Positions 1 to 10,769 of a stretch of DNA of 64,000 nucleotides are shown piece by piece (position 1 is the first letter of the stretch; each line of letters starts with the position of its first letter). A model generated the notes under the pieces. That model had not been told where the DNA came from. It searched no databases and saw only the letters and a list, made by a program, of their open reading frames with translations. Position numbers and translations under genes: made by a program. Source of the stretch: Erinaceus europaeus (Eukaryota > Chordata > Mammalia > Eulipotyphla > Erinaceidae); contig NC_080170.1 in NCBI RefSeq assembly GCF_950295315.1, positions 97,306,477 to 97,370,476 on the forward strand. Direction: 5' to 3'.

Positions 1-172
1 TAAAGTGTACAAGGACCCAGGTTCAAGCCTCTGCTCCCATCTGCAGGCAGTTTCACAAGTGGTGAAGCAGGACTGCAGATGTCTCTCTGTCTCTCTCCTC
101 TGTTCTATCTCCCTCTTCCCTCTCAATTTCTCTGTGTCTATCCAATAATAAATAAAATTTAACAAATAAGTA
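1..172 (+). mobile_element. SINE-B, cut by window edge
   Basis: The B-box-like GGTTCAAGCC, the block CACAAGTGGTGAAGCAG, the CT-rich middle and the AATAATAAATAAA tail follow the SINE-B order seen in many other copies here. The 5' head lies outside the window. Confidence 0.85.
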
Positions 173-583
173 ATATTATTCAAAACCAAATTATACAGTG
201 ACCACTACATTGTCGTGACTACTACAAGAAAAATGTGCTCATGCATGGCTAGTTACTTTAATGTGAGGAAAAAAGGAACAGACACATCCTTATTTTAGGT
301 ACGGCATCATGACATTAATCAGCATGCAGCAAAGCTTCCCTGTCGTCAGTGTTTAATGTGTAGTAGCCTGCTATGCCTGTCCTCTTGATAGAGCAGTTAC
401 AGTGTAAGAACAAGACATTATTATCAATCTGGATTCTGAACCAGTGACAGCCTCCCAAGCCCTAAAGAGGGACTACATTGGAGGAAATGAAATAAAAAAA
501 GGCAGACAACAACACAGAGAGGAAATGAACAAGGGAATGTGAGAAACAGAGTAAAGCAAAGCCCTTAAAAGAATAAAGATACT
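173..583. other. non-repeat sequence, no feature seen
   Basis: I see no repeat, open frame or paired splice signal here. The last 9 bases (AAAGATACT, 575-583) are the left target-site duplication of the SINE that follows. Confidence 0.5.
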
Positions 584-741
584 GTGGTCTGGGAGGCGGC
601 ATAGCAGATAAAGCCCTTGACTCTCAAGCATGAGGTACTGAGTTCAAGCCCTGGCAACACATGTACCAGAGTGATGTCTGGTTCTTTCTCTCTCTCCTCT
701 TATCTTTCTCATCAATCAATAAATAAAATCTTTTTTTAAAA
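584..741 (+). mobile_element. SINE-D
   Basis: A tRNA-like head (GGCATAGCAGATAAAGC, then GAGTTCAAGCCC), a short CT tract and an AATAAATAAAATC tail. The TSD AAAGATACT lies at 575-583 and 1053-1061, beyond the SINE-A that follows, so this SINE-D was the first insertion. A second copy lies on the - strand at 34905-35040. Confidence 0.75.
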
Positions 742-1040
742 AATGGAGGGGAGTCAGGTGGTAGATCAGTGGGTTAAGCGCAGGTGGCACGAAGCACAAG
801 GACCAGTGTAAGGATCCCAGTTTGAGCCCCCAGCTCCCCACCTGCAGGGGAGTCACTTCACAGGCAGTGAAGCAGGTCTGCAGGTGTCTGTCTTTCTCTC
901 CCCCTCTCTGTCTTCCCCTTCTCTCTCCATTTTTCTCTGTCCTATCCAACAACGACATCAATAACAACAACAGTAATAACTACAACAATAATAAAACAAG
1001 GGTAACAAAAGGGAAAAATAAATAAATATTTTTTTAAAAG
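742..1040 (+). mobile_element. SINE-A nested in the SINE-D tail
   Basis: Full-length SINE-A: tRNA-like head with GGGTTAAGCGCAGG, B box, CCCCACCTGCAGGGG, CT-rich middle, TCCTATCCAACAACGA, AAC-rich linker and AATAAA tail. TTTTTTTAAAA occurs at 731-741 and 1029-1039, a TSD showing insertion into the older SINE-D tail. Confidence 0.9.
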
Positions 1041-1445
1041 AAGAAGGAGAAGAAAGATACTAAGGAGAGAAAATGTGGCACCTGAAAGTCACAGCTGGAT
1101 CAAATTTTACTTTCCACAGGATTTGGCAACTATAGCATAATTGATTAGCATTAACAAATAAAACTTAACAGAATTTGAATAGTAGGATGTGACACTGCAG
1201 TTTATTTTCTATCACTAGAGATATGAGATGACAGTAGGCAGGATACATTTCCAGGAAAAAAATTCAAGTAGGGCAAGGTCATTTGGGAAGATCTATCAGT
1301 CCTCTCCATTTAATTCAGCATACATTGTCTACTCTGCTCCATAGCACATAGAGGAGTGGAAACGAAACAGAATCCTAAAGGGAGCTCAGGTCTTTCAGTG
1401 TGGATACAAAAAATAAAACCAATTTAAATGGAATGAAACCAGGGG
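1041..1445. other. non-repeat sequence, no feature seen
   Basis: Apart from the outer TSD at 1053-1061 I see no repeat or coding signal in this stretch. Confidence 0.5.
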
Positions 1446-1965
1446 ATGGGTAGTGGCACACCTGGTTGAGTGCACATGTTACAGTGAGCAAGACCCAGGT
1501 TCAAGGCCCTGGTCCTCTGCAGGGGAAAAGCTTTTTTTTTAAAAATTTATTTATTCCCTTTTGTTGCCCTTATTGTTTGATTACTGTAGTTATTATTGTT
1601 GTGTTATTGATGTCATTGTTGTTGGATAGGACAGAGAGAAATGGAGAGAGAAGGGGAAGACAGAGAGGGGGAGAGAAAGACAGACACCTGCAGACCTGCT
1701 TCACCGCCTATGAAACCACACCCCTGCAGGGGGGGAGCTGGGGGCTCTAACTGGGATCCTTATGCCCGCCCTTGCGCTTTGTACCATCTGCACTTAACCC
1801 GCTGCGCTACCGCCCGACTCCCTAGGGGAAAAGCTTTGCGAGTGAGGAAGCAGGTATGCAGGTGTCTTTCTTTCTCTCTCTCCTTCTATCTCTCACTACC
1901 CTCCAAATTTCTGGTTGTCTCTATCCAATAAATAATGATAATATAAAAAAACATTTAAAAAGTGG
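1446..1965 (+). mobile_element. SINE-B split by a SINE-A
   Basis: The SINE-B head is at 1446-1534 (GGTGGCACACCTGG-like, GGTTCAAGGCCC) and the rest at 1838-1965 (AGCAGGTATGCAGG, CT-rich, AATAAATAATG). The two halves join exactly once the intervening SINE-A is removed. Confidence 0.88.
1535..1823 (-). mobile_element. SINE-A inserted in SINE-B
   Basis: Complete SINE-A in reverse orientation. The TSD AGGGGAAAAGCTTT is perfect over 14 bases (1521-1534 and 1824-1837). It reads TCCTATCC in reverse as GGATAGGA, then the reverse head ending CGCTACCGCCCGACTCCC. Confidence 0.95.
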
Positions 1966-2182
1966 AATGAATCCAGTATCTATTTACAAAGGGTGAATCT
2001 TTTTCCCTTTAGTGACACTTAATTTAGAAGCTATGTTGTTTTTTTTTTGTCAGACTTCTCAATACTTGAGGATTTTTAAAAAAAAATATTGTCACTCTTT
2101 TTTTTATTTGTGATTAATAATAGGTTACAAGATTGTAAGTTTACAAGATATGGTTTCATTAACCCTTCTTCCCTCCCTTCTC

Positions 2183-2205
2183 TCTCTCTCTCTCTCTCTC
2201 TCTGT
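2183..2205. repeat. (TC)n microsatellite
   Basis: About 11 uninterrupted TC units beside T-rich sequence. Confidence 0.9.
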
Positions 2206-2254
2206 TTCATCTAATAGATATGCTTTATTCATGAAATGGATCCTTGGGGTAAAA

Positions 2255-2545
2255 CTTTCTTTATTAGTGACTTAATATTGATTTACAAAATTATGAGATA
2301 ACAAGGGTATAATTGTGCACTGTTCTCACCACCCGAGTTCTGTGTCCCCATTCCCTCTATTGGAAACTGCAGTAGTTCTCCCAAGGTCACAGATGTCACC
2401 CTTTTCTTTTAACAAAGTTCTGTGTTCTAGGTCCCTTTTCTATTTATTCCTAGCTAAATTCCAATATAGTTCGAAGGCATCTGGAATTATTTTAGTCTTT
2501 TGAAATGTGTTTCTACATGCCTTGACGCCCTTGTAAGGTAATTTT
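2255..2545 (-). mobile_element. LINE-1 3' UTR fragment
   Basis: Reverse orientation. TTTATTAGTGACTTAATATTG, then CACTGTTCTCACCACC and GAGTTCTGTGTCCCC match the LINE-1 3' end at 23585-23720 and, more distantly, the other LINE-1 3' UTR copies. The 5' side is truncated. Confidence 0.65.
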
Positions 2546-2828
2546 GTATAGATATTCCATGTGTGTTAAAAAAAAAAGTATCTATTCTTCAATTGCATAA
2601 CACACTATTCTGTAAGTGTAATTGTTACCAATTTAGTCAAGTTGATCACCCAGCTTTTTTTTTCATATCTTATGTGTATGTACTCATTTTTTATTTTTAA
2701 AATTATCCAGGTAAAGCCAGCTCCAGAGATGGTGAAACAACACTGAATTTTCTCTCTCTAACTGAAATAAAAGCAATGAAAAAGTTTACCTGGCATTACC
2801 AGCGTGTGTAAGTGTCTGGCACCACAAA

Positions 2829-2850
2829 ACTATATATATATATATATTTT
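2829..2850. repeat. (TA)n then T run
   Basis: A short TATATATA run followed by a T homopolymer. Confidence 0.85.
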
Positions 2851-2954
2851 TTTTAAATAATGAAGCCTTTATGTTTTGCCTTAAATTGTGCCTTTTTTTT
2901 CTGACTTGCTTTTTATATACTTTAGGTATTTTCTTCTTTCTTTCTTTCTTTCTT

Positions 2955-3255
2955 TTTTTTTTTTTTCCTCAAGTGCGTCTTGGTATGGGCACTACAAATC
3001 TAGTGCTCCTAGAGGCCATTTTTGAATTTTTTTTTAATAGGATAGGACAGAGAGAATTTGAGAGAGGAAGGGAAGATGGAAACGGGAAGAGTAAGATAGA
3101 CACCTGCAGACCTGCTTCACCACCAGCACCCCTCCCCCCCCCCCCCCCCGCTGGCGGGGGGGGGGGGGGATAAGGGGGCTCAAACCGGGATTCTTACAGT
3201 CCTTGTACTTCCTATTGTCTGTGTTTAACCTGGTGTGCTACCACCCTGCCCCCTA
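2955..3255 (-). mobile_element. SINE-AL with C/G homopolymer core
   Basis: Reverse SINE-AL: 3' block (CTACAAATCTAGTGCTCCTAG), GGATAGGACAGAGAG, GCAGACCTGCTTCACC, and the reverse head ending CTACCACCCTGCCCCC. The usual CTCCCCTGCAGGTGGGGAG segment is replaced by C15 (3135-3149), GCTGGC and G14 (3156-3169). Confidence 0.88.
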
Positions 3256-3342
3256 TACTTTGGGTATTTTCTGAAGCTACAAATGCATAGCTTTATTTTC
3301 TGGAACATTTTAATTGCTTTAACTTAATATATATATATATTC

Positions 3343-3687
3343 CCCCCACCTCCAGGGTTATTGCTGGGGCTCAGTGCTTGCACTACGAATCCACTGCTCT
3401 TGGAGGCCATTTTTTCCCTTTTGTTGCCCTTGTTGTTTATCGTTGTTGTTATTATTGTTGTTGCTGCTGTCATTGTTGTTGGATAGGACAGAGAGAAATC
3501 GAGAGAGGAGGGGACAGAGAGAAATCGAGTGAGGGGGAGAAAAAGATAGACAACTGCAGACCTGCTTCACTGCCTGTGAAGGGACCTCCTTCAGGTGGGG
3601 AACCGGAGCCTCAAGTCAGGATCCTTATACTGGTCCTCCCGCTTTGAGCCATGTACACTTACCCCGCTGCGCTACTGCCTGGTCCCC
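3343..3687 (-). mobile_element. SINE-AL
   Basis: The 3' block (CCTCCAGGGTTATTGCTGGG, CACTACGAATCCACTGCTC), the GTT-rich linker and the reverse SINE-A body. A local duplication repeats GGACAGAGAGAAATCGAG (3485-3502 and again at 3512-3529). Confidence 0.92.
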
Positions 3688-4076
3688 CTAAAAAGTATTT
3701 TTATGAGGATATACATATCTGCATCATTTGTATCTCTATTTTTCTTAGCATTCAGTCAATAGTTCCCTTTCATTTTTTTTAATTAGGGCTTGCTTTATAA
3801 TTCTGATTAAAATCTGGACTTCTTGGATGAGAAATTGTAAAAGCTCTTTCTATTTTCCTTCTCCTCCCAAAAAAAGCACTTAAATGCTTTTAAAAAAAAG
3901 AAATTTAGAGTTTAGGTAGATAGCTCATTTTTTACATTATTTTTTAAATCTTTGATAAGTCTGGCCTCGCCGAATTTTGCTCCTCATCCTAGGATATAAT
4001 ATTTCAGGTTTTCAAGAGAATGTAAGAAATGTGTGGCAGGATGCTGTAAATTGACAAGATTTGAACATTCCTCTGC
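3688..4076. other. non-repeat sequence, no feature seen
   Basis: T-rich intronic-looking DNA with no repeat or coding signal that I can support. Confidence 0.45.
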
Positions 4077-4278
4077 CTGTCCTTACAGGCAATAGCTTAC
4101 TGGCGTGAGCATGCATGTTACAATGTTCAAGGCCTGGGTTCAAGCCACCTTCCTCCACCTGCAGGAGAGAAGCTTCACAAGTGGTGAAGCAGTGCTGCAC
4201 ATGTCTCTTTCACTCCCTTTCTCTATTTCCTCCTTCTCTCCTTATTTCTCTCTCACTAATAAACTCAATTAAAAAAGA
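4077..4278 (+). mobile_element. SINE-B
   Basis: Diverged SINE-B: head with ATGTTACAATGTTCAAGG, GGGTTCAAGCCA, CACAAGTGGTGAAGCAGTG, CT-rich middle and AATAAAC tail. Confidence 0.8.
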
Positions 4279-4399
4279 CTAGTACCGAAATCTCAACTGC
4301 TTAACCTTGAGTTATTTCTATTTTTAGTTTTGGGAACTGTTTCTCCATGTTATGCAGTTTAGGTATCACTAACTCAAAGGAAATTACTCATCAACTTTT

Positions 4400-4638
4400 C
4401 AAAAAAAATATTTATTTATTCCCTTTTGTTGCCCTTATTGTTTCATTGTTGTAGTTATTATTGTTGTTGTTGGATAGGACAGAGAGAAATGGAGGGATAA
4501 GGGGAAGACAGAGAGGGGGAGAGAAAGACAGACACCTGCAGACCTGCTTCACCACCTGTGCTGGAACCGGGAGTCTTAGGTGGGTCCTTGAGCTCCAAGT
4601 TATGTGCGCTTAACTCGCTGTGCTACCGCCTGACTCCC
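4400..4638 (-). mobile_element. SINE-A, internally deleted
   Basis: Reverse SINE-A with perfect 14-base TSD ACTCATCAACTTTT (4386-4399 and 4639-4652). The segment around the CCCCTGCAGGTGGGG palindrome is missing; the copy jumps from CACCTGTG to GGAACCGGGAGTC. Confidence 0.95.
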
Positions 4639-4663
4639 ACTCATCAACTTTTATACTTCTCTC

Positions 4664-4782
4664 CCCTTTTTAAACCAGAGTACTGCTCAGCTCTGGTTTA
4701 TGGTGGTGGATTGAACCTGGGACCTTAGAGCCTCAGACATGAAAGTCTTTTTGCATAACCATTATAATGTCTCCCAGCCCCT
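4664..4782 (-). mobile_element. SINE-C
   Basis: Reverse SINE-C: AACCAGAGTACTGCTCAGC, TGGTTTATGGTGGTG, GAACCTGGGACC, CATGAAAGTCTTTTTGCATA, ending TGTCTCCCAGCCCC. Confidence 0.88.
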
Positions 4783-5084
4783 TATCTTCCCTTCTTTATG
4801 GCTTGGTTTTCTCTGTAATTTTTCCTCTCTAGAAGCCCTATTATTCCTTTAGTCATTCTAGCTAAATTTATGATTTTTCTCTTACTTCATTCCCTTGCTT
4901 AGTAGTTCTCTACTAACATTAGACACATATACACATTCCCTCTCTCTCTCTCTCTCTCACTCTTTCATCATTTCTTACTATTTCTTATTTGTGTTCATTT
5001 GTTTCTATTGGGCAGTGGAAAGATACAATACCAGCTACTATATCATGAATAGAAAAGCTACTTAGTTTGGGACACTTATTTGAA

Positions 5085-5262
5085 AATATTAGTGTGTTTT
5101 ATATAGGTCCTAGAAAAGGATGACAGAGGACCTAGTGGGGGTTGTATTGTAATGTGGAAAACTGAGAAATGCTATATATGTACAAACTGTTGTATTTACT
5201 ATCAAATGTAAAACATTAATCACCCAATAAATGTAAAACATTAATCACCCAATAAAGAAGAA
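5085..5262 (+). mobile_element. LINE-1 3' end with duplicated poly(A) signal
   Basis: GGGGGTTGTATTGTAATGTGG, ACAAACTGTTGTATTTACT and AATCACCCAATAAAG match the LINE-1 3' terminus also seen at 31680-31800. A 25-base unit is tandemly duplicated (5204-5228 and 5229-5253), so AATAAA occurs twice. Confidence 0.85.
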
Positions 5263-5840
5263 AAAGAAAACATTAGTATTTGTCATCAGATTAGATTTTC
5301 AGTTTAACAGTGTGTAGACTTTACTCCTCTGGTCAAATATTGCTTGTGAGTGCATCTCTGTTACTATGGAACTCCTCAAGGACAATCTTAGTACTTCTGA
5401 GAATATGACAGATGAGACATACTTGGCACAATATTTCTCAATAATCAATTATTAAGTGGTATGAAAAAGTACACAATGAGGAAAAATGATAAATCTTACT
5501 TGGAGAAAGTAGAAAGTTAGTAATTATGTGGAAAGTGCATATCAGATGAAGACCATCATATCAATTACAAATAAAGGGTGTATCTAGTTATTAATTACCA
5601 TGTATTAAGTGCTTTACTAGACATAATGGTAAAGTAAACATATAGATTTTGATTCTAATAAATTTATAATTAAAAAAAATATTAAATGGAAAATTTAAAA
5701 AATTCAAGTGCCATATAGTAGTTTGGAATATTAAGCAATTTATTTTGGAATATTAAACAATATTAAGATGTATGAAAGAAATACAAAGCAGAACTTGGAA
5801 TTTCCACATTGAACTTAAACCTCCCTTTAAAATTAGCTGC
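5263..5840. other. non-repeat sequence, no feature seen
   Basis: AT-rich. I looked for exons of the + strand gene and found no paired splice sites around an open frame. Confidence 0.45.
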
Positions 5841-5844
5841 AATG

Positions 5845-7180
5845 TAAGCTCTCTTGTGGATCACTCCAGGAACTTGTCCTTCCTAAAAAAGTAGCAACAG
5901 GGGAGCCGGGCAGCAGCTTAGTGGGTTAAGCGCACATGGCGCAAAGTGCAAGGACCAGCATAAGAATCCAGGTTGGAGCCCCTGGCTTCCCACCTGCAGG
6001 GGAGTCACTTCACAGGAGGTGAAGCAGGTCTGCAGGTGTCTATCTTTTTCTCCCCCTCTCTTTATTGCCCTCCTCTCTCTATTTCTCTCTGTCCTATCCA
6101 ACAACAACAACAATAAAACAACAAGAGCAACAAAAGGTAATAAATAAATATTAAAAAAAAGTAACAACAGTATAGACTCTCCCTTCTCTGAAGAGAGACT
6201 GGGTCATCCCACCCTCTGACATTTAAGAAAGACTGGTCCAGAAATGACTGTAGCCTGAAATATTTCCAGCTGTGACCATGAACTTTGAGCTCAGATTGAC
6301 AGGGACTCAGAGGTTGCACAGGCTCCTATAGTAAATATATATGAGGTTTGGGTCAGGTGGATAGGGTAAACAGTTAATTGTACTCATCGATTTTCTTCAA
6401 GTTTGGAAGCCACTCTTTACCCTAATTCAACTTTCTAGCCCTATTGTCAACTTTGACACCATCTTCTCAGACAATATTTTTGTCCAACTCCATGTTAGCT
6501 ATCAAACTCAAGCAAAAAACTATGATAGTCATAGCTGTAAAATAGACTTCCTCACTTCTTTCCAATTCCATTCTCATCTGCTCTATTCTTACTTTTTGGT
6601 TCTTGTTGAATCATTTGGTCCTGCTTTCTATCTTCCTGATTTCAGCTACCAAGTTGCAGATGCTATTATGATCCCATCTTGACTTCCCTGGGTGGATGAC
6701 CTCACCAGTGTGTCCAGGAACCTCATCTCTCCAGAGCTGGGAGGTTTGAATTGAACTGCCATTTCCCAGGACCAGTAGAGAAGCAACTACAGAAGACAGA
6801 ACTCCCACCTTCTACAATCCCAAAAAGAGTTTTGGCCCATGCTTCCAGCAGGGGAGAAGTAATAGAGGGAATGTGAAAAGAGAGCTCTGAACACCAATTC
6901 CATAAGGACCTGGAGAGAAAAGCGGAAAGAGAGAAGGACATTTGGAAGTAGTAACTGATGTGGGTGTGACTTGTGAAGGAAGAGAAGACAGGAAAAAAAT
7001 GGGCAAATATATATAAATATAGACAGATAGTTGCAGAAATAATAGTTAATCCATGTCTGCAACTTCCACTAGAGGAAATGGGGATAAAGAACAATGGTGG
7101 TGGGAATGGTGCAAAATTATACCTGCCATCTTATAATTTTGCCATACTGTATTACAAATAAAATAAAAATAATAAAATAA
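5845..7180 (+). mobile_element. LINE-1 3' UTR, diverged, split by SINE-A
   Basis: It follows the same order as the LINE-1 3' UTR copies at 17425-18420 and 20275-21012: GGACCTTGTCC-like start, GGGAGCTACT-like, AGACAATA, CACCAAGTTGCAGATGCTA, GACTTCCCTGG, then GGTGGTGGGAATGG and the A-rich tail near 7170. An internal AG-rich stretch (6850-7070) replaces part of the usual sequence. Confidence 0.75.
5901..6155 (+). mobile_element. SINE-A inside the LINE-1 3' UTR
   Basis: Full SINE-A head to tail. AAAAAAGTAGCAACAG (5885-5900) and AAAAAAGTAACAACAG (6155-6170) form a TSD with one mismatch. Confidence 0.92.
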
Positions 7181-7658
7181 AATAAGCTGCAATAGATAAG
7201 GCAAACAAGTAGTATATTAAGTTATAATTATTTGCAGGGTGAAAGACTTAAATTTGTGCACTTTTTAGAAATGAAATGGTGCCAACTTGCACTTTATCAC
7301 ATAGGGTGACAGGAGAAAACACTAGTTTGCACACACTAAATGAAAATTTTGTGGCATATATGAGAGTTGACTAGAGTATTTCCTCTATGATTAAATCCTA
7401 GGGCTACTTATATGCTGGTTAGCATCAATTTAGACTCAATGGAGAACATAAACACTGAGGCCATAACAGTTTCAGGACATGTTGTTTGAAGTAGGATTAA
7501 GACTTAATTCCATTTATACATGGCTGCACCCTAGATTTACTAAATCACAATCCCAAATTGTTTTCACTACACTCTAAAAAATATTTCCAGCATCAAGCCA
7601 GTTTGGCAAACCAGTGTTTTAAACTAGTCATTATATTTTATCATTCCTTATTTTGCAG
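7181..7658. other. intronic non-repeat sequence
   Basis: No repeat recognised. The last 25 bases are the pyrimidine-rich acceptor tract (TTTATCATTCCTTATTTTGCAG) of the exon that follows. Confidence 0.45.
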
Positions 7659-7713
7659 TGACATTCAAAACCTAAACACAGAAAGCCTTTGTATGGTCAA
7701 ATATCTTACCTCA
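7659..7713 (+). CDS. internal exon of unidentified + strand gene
   Basis: A 55-nt open segment sits between a strong acceptor (T-rich tract then TTTTGCAG, ending at 7658) and a near-consensus donor (CTCA|GTAAGA, donor G at 7714). Read with one leading base completing a codon, it encodes DIQNLNTESLCMVKYLTS and exits in phase 0. The terminal exon at 13437 enters in phase 0, so the two join in frame. Amino-acid composition looks like ordinary globular protein and the DNA is not part of any repeat I recognise. I cannot name the protein. Alternative: a chance open segment between cryptic sites; the phase match and paired signals argue against that but do not exclude it. Confidence 0.5.
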
Positions 7714-8479
7714 GTAAGATATTTTATTAATAAAAATGAAGTGAATATATTATTCTAAAATGAAAGAAAATAGTTAAATCTAAAGATGAACAAGAGTTAG
7801 GAAATACATTTTTGGGCCACTGGATGCTCACATTTCTATTTAAGTCAAACAAAACTAATTTTCATTTCTGATGTCTGGTCACAATATAAAATTTCTTCTT
7901 AGGCAATATGATTCTCTGTGGAACTGTAAACATTTCATCTTAAAACTGTGTTGAGATTCTGAACACAATAAAATAATAATTTTAAACATTTTGTGAATCA
8001 GAGTTTGTAAGAAAGAAAATAAAGTATCAAGGTACAAGAACAAGTACTGAGCTGGGAACTCAGGTAACAAATATGAACTTATGTTGTCACGGACTAAGGA
8101 ACTGTTATTGTTCTGAGTCACAGAGGAGCTTGTTTATAAAACCAACCAAGAAAGGCCCTAGTACTGCAAAATAGAAGCTAGAACAGAGACTAGTGCATAA
8201 AACTAGGACTTCTAAAAGTTAAAAAACACACACAAAAAAACAAAATTCAAAATAAAACAAAACTTTTTTTAAAGTTCTGCATGTTTAGATCTTGAAATTA
8301 CATTATCCTTAAATTGGAAGTATATAATATGAAAAATGAAATAAATATAACTAATATTTACTGAAGTTAAGAATAGAAACCATAAAAATGGTTTCTATAA
8401 AACCATAAAAAAATAAGAAAGAACTGTGAATTGAAATAAGGACCAATTACACATTTAGCGATAGATATTGAAGAGCATA
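7714..8479. other. intronic sequence, no feature seen
   Basis: AT-rich. An acceptor-like TTTCTTCTTAG ends at 7901, but the following frame in phase 0 meets a stop within three codons, so no exon is called. Confidence 0.4.
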
Positions 8480-10645
8480 AATTTTTTTGTTTCATTGCAG
8501 TGAAATTCCTAAAGTTCCTGGGAAGCAGCTTTTAAGAGAACTTAAAAATAACTCTGTTATGGGATGATTCCACTCATAAACAGAAATTGAGAAAGAAAAA
8601 CAGACAGGGACAAACAAAATAGAATTTGACTGAGTTTGGAGTATTTTACCAAAGAAAAAAACTCTTGGGGGGAGAGGGTAGATTTTTAGCTTCACTATAG
8701 GGAATGGGACTGGGGATACAGACCTTTGGTGGCAGGGAAAGTGTTAATATACATTCCTATTAACTTATAATAATATAAATCACTAATCTATATGTACAGA
8801 CAAAAATAGATCAAATTTTTATGCATAGACCCCAGTATATATCCCTTCAATCTAAGCATTTAAGGTTTAAAATCAGTAGTCTGATTGAATTTTAACAGTA
8901 GGCTTAATTTTTAATACTTTTTTTTTTGCCTCCCGGGTTATTGCTGGGGCTCAGTGCCTGCACCATGAATCCATGGCTCCTGGAGGCCATTTTTTCTCCC
9001 TTTTGTTGCCCTTGTTATAGCCTTGTTGTGTTTATTATTGTTACTGTTGATGTTGTTCATTGTTGCATAGGACAGAGAGAAATGGAGAGAGGAGGGGAAG
9101 ACAGAGAGGGGGAGAGAAAAATAGACATCTGCAGACCTGCTTTAGCGCTTGTGAAGCGACTCCCCTGCAGGTGGGGAGCCGGGGCCTTGAACCAGGATTC
9201 TTATGCTGGTCTTTGAGCTTTGCACCACGTGCGCTTAACCCACTGTGCTACCACCCAACTCCCCTTTAATACATTTCTAATGATGGTTGTTAATTGAAAT
9301 GTTAAATCACCTATAGTCTTAGACTAGGGAGCTAGAAGCAATTGCTTGTGTTACTATATAAGATACAGCTATTTGTCAATAGCATTAAATGTCATTAATC
9401 ATGATAAGGTCTTGTATGATACAGCAAATCCTAATCATAGGATTTTCAAAGTAAACCAAATTCCCTAATAACTTGGTTACAGTAATAACTATCTATTGCC
9501 TTCTTAAATTCCAAGACAGCAGGAATCCTCCCCATTCTTTATAAAACCCGTATTTCTACCAGTCCTGGAAATGTCAGGACATGGCTTGTCTTCCTGCACG
9601 CTTCACTGGATCCATACCATTTTATATTGGCTATATTGGCTGAGCTTAACTGACTCAATGCAACCAGTACCACCTTAACACTCTTCACTTTGGATTGTGT
9701 GCAGAGACGCCAGGAGTGGAATGTCAACCCTTCAGCTCCAGTACTCTGGGGAGACCATACCTAGCTCATAGGACTCCTCAATTCCATCTTGGGTGGTGCG
9801 CCTCCTAACAAAGCCACAGAACCTATATATAGATCAGGGCCCATGAGACAGAAAACATGTGCACATGTACCCATAAGTTAGGGGGAAATATAAATATAAA
9901 TATATATATCTTAAAGCAAAATTGCACAATAGTTTGCAGTAACCCAAAACAGCAAGCAAATAAAAAGACCTAAAAAATAAATAAGATACTATAGAATGAT
10001 ACTTATGTACATTTTCCATATTTGGGAGCTACTCTTTGCCCTGACCCAACTTTCTAGACCTTTTCCCAAAACTAATACCATCTCTCCAGACAATATCTTT
10101 GGTCCACCTGCATGTTAGCTATTGTGCTTGGGCAGAAATTAGTAAAGTCATAGGTGCCTTGGTTATACCTAAAATAGATTTACTAGCTTTTTACAAAGTT
10201 GAGATCCCAAAACTTATTTGCTATATTCTTGCCTTTAGGTTCCTGGCTATTAAATAATTTGTTTTTTGCTTTATATTTTAATGCTTTTTCAGAAACCAAG
10301 CTGCAGATTCTACTATAATGCCAATCTGACTTCCCTGGACAGAGGACCCTAGACCCCCACCTCTACAGAGCCCTGACCCACTAGGGAAAGACTGGGACAG
10401 GCTGGAGTATGGATCAACCTACCAACACCATGTTCATCAGGGAAGCAATTACAGAAGCCAGACCTTCACCTTCTGCACACAATAATGACCCTGGTGTGAC
10501 CATGCTCCCAGAGGGATAAAGAATAGGAAAGCTTTCAAGAAAGGGATGGGATGTGGAAACTGGTGGTGGAAACTGTGTGGAGTTGCACACCTCTTTTCCT
10601 ATATAGTTGGCATTTTTTATTTCATAAATAACTTAAAGAAAAGAA
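8480..10645 (+). mobile_element. LINE-1 3' end with long 3' UTR, old copy
   Basis: It starts with the 3' terminal LINE-1 signature (GGGATGATTCCACTCATAAACAG, near 8560), continues through TTTGGTGGCAGGGAAAGTG, then regions collinear with 30660-29480 (reverse) and 51240-52450: AAGACAGCAGGAA, ACCAAGCTGCAGAT, GGTGGTGGAAACTGTGTGG and an A-rich tail at about 10630. Removing the SINE at 8918-9264 gives about 1.8 kb, one of the longest 3' UTR copies here. Confidence 0.78.
8918..9264 (-). mobile_element. SINE-AL inside LINE-1
   Basis: Reverse SINE-AL with the 3' block at 8927-8997 (CCTCCCGGGTTATTGCTGGG). TSD TTTAATAC at 8910-8917 and 9265-9272. Confidence 0.93.
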
Positions 10646-10765
10646 AAAAGAATTCTGCTATGTTTACCATAGAATGATCACATGCAATGGTGGAGCAGAC
10701 TGATGGAAAATATTTTACTTCTGTTTTAATGATGACCATATGACGAAAACAAGGCTTAAAATCTT
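10646..10765. other. short non-repeat spacer
   Basis: Nothing recognised between the LINE-1 tail and the next SINE. Confidence 0.45.
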
Positions 10766-10769
10766 TATA

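Noticed and set aside
716..970. Recurrent open frames with peptides such as RTERNGERRGRQRGG and EKDRHLQTCF
   Set aside because: They are frames through the GA-rich strand of SINE-A and recur in almost every copy, on either strand. No gene.
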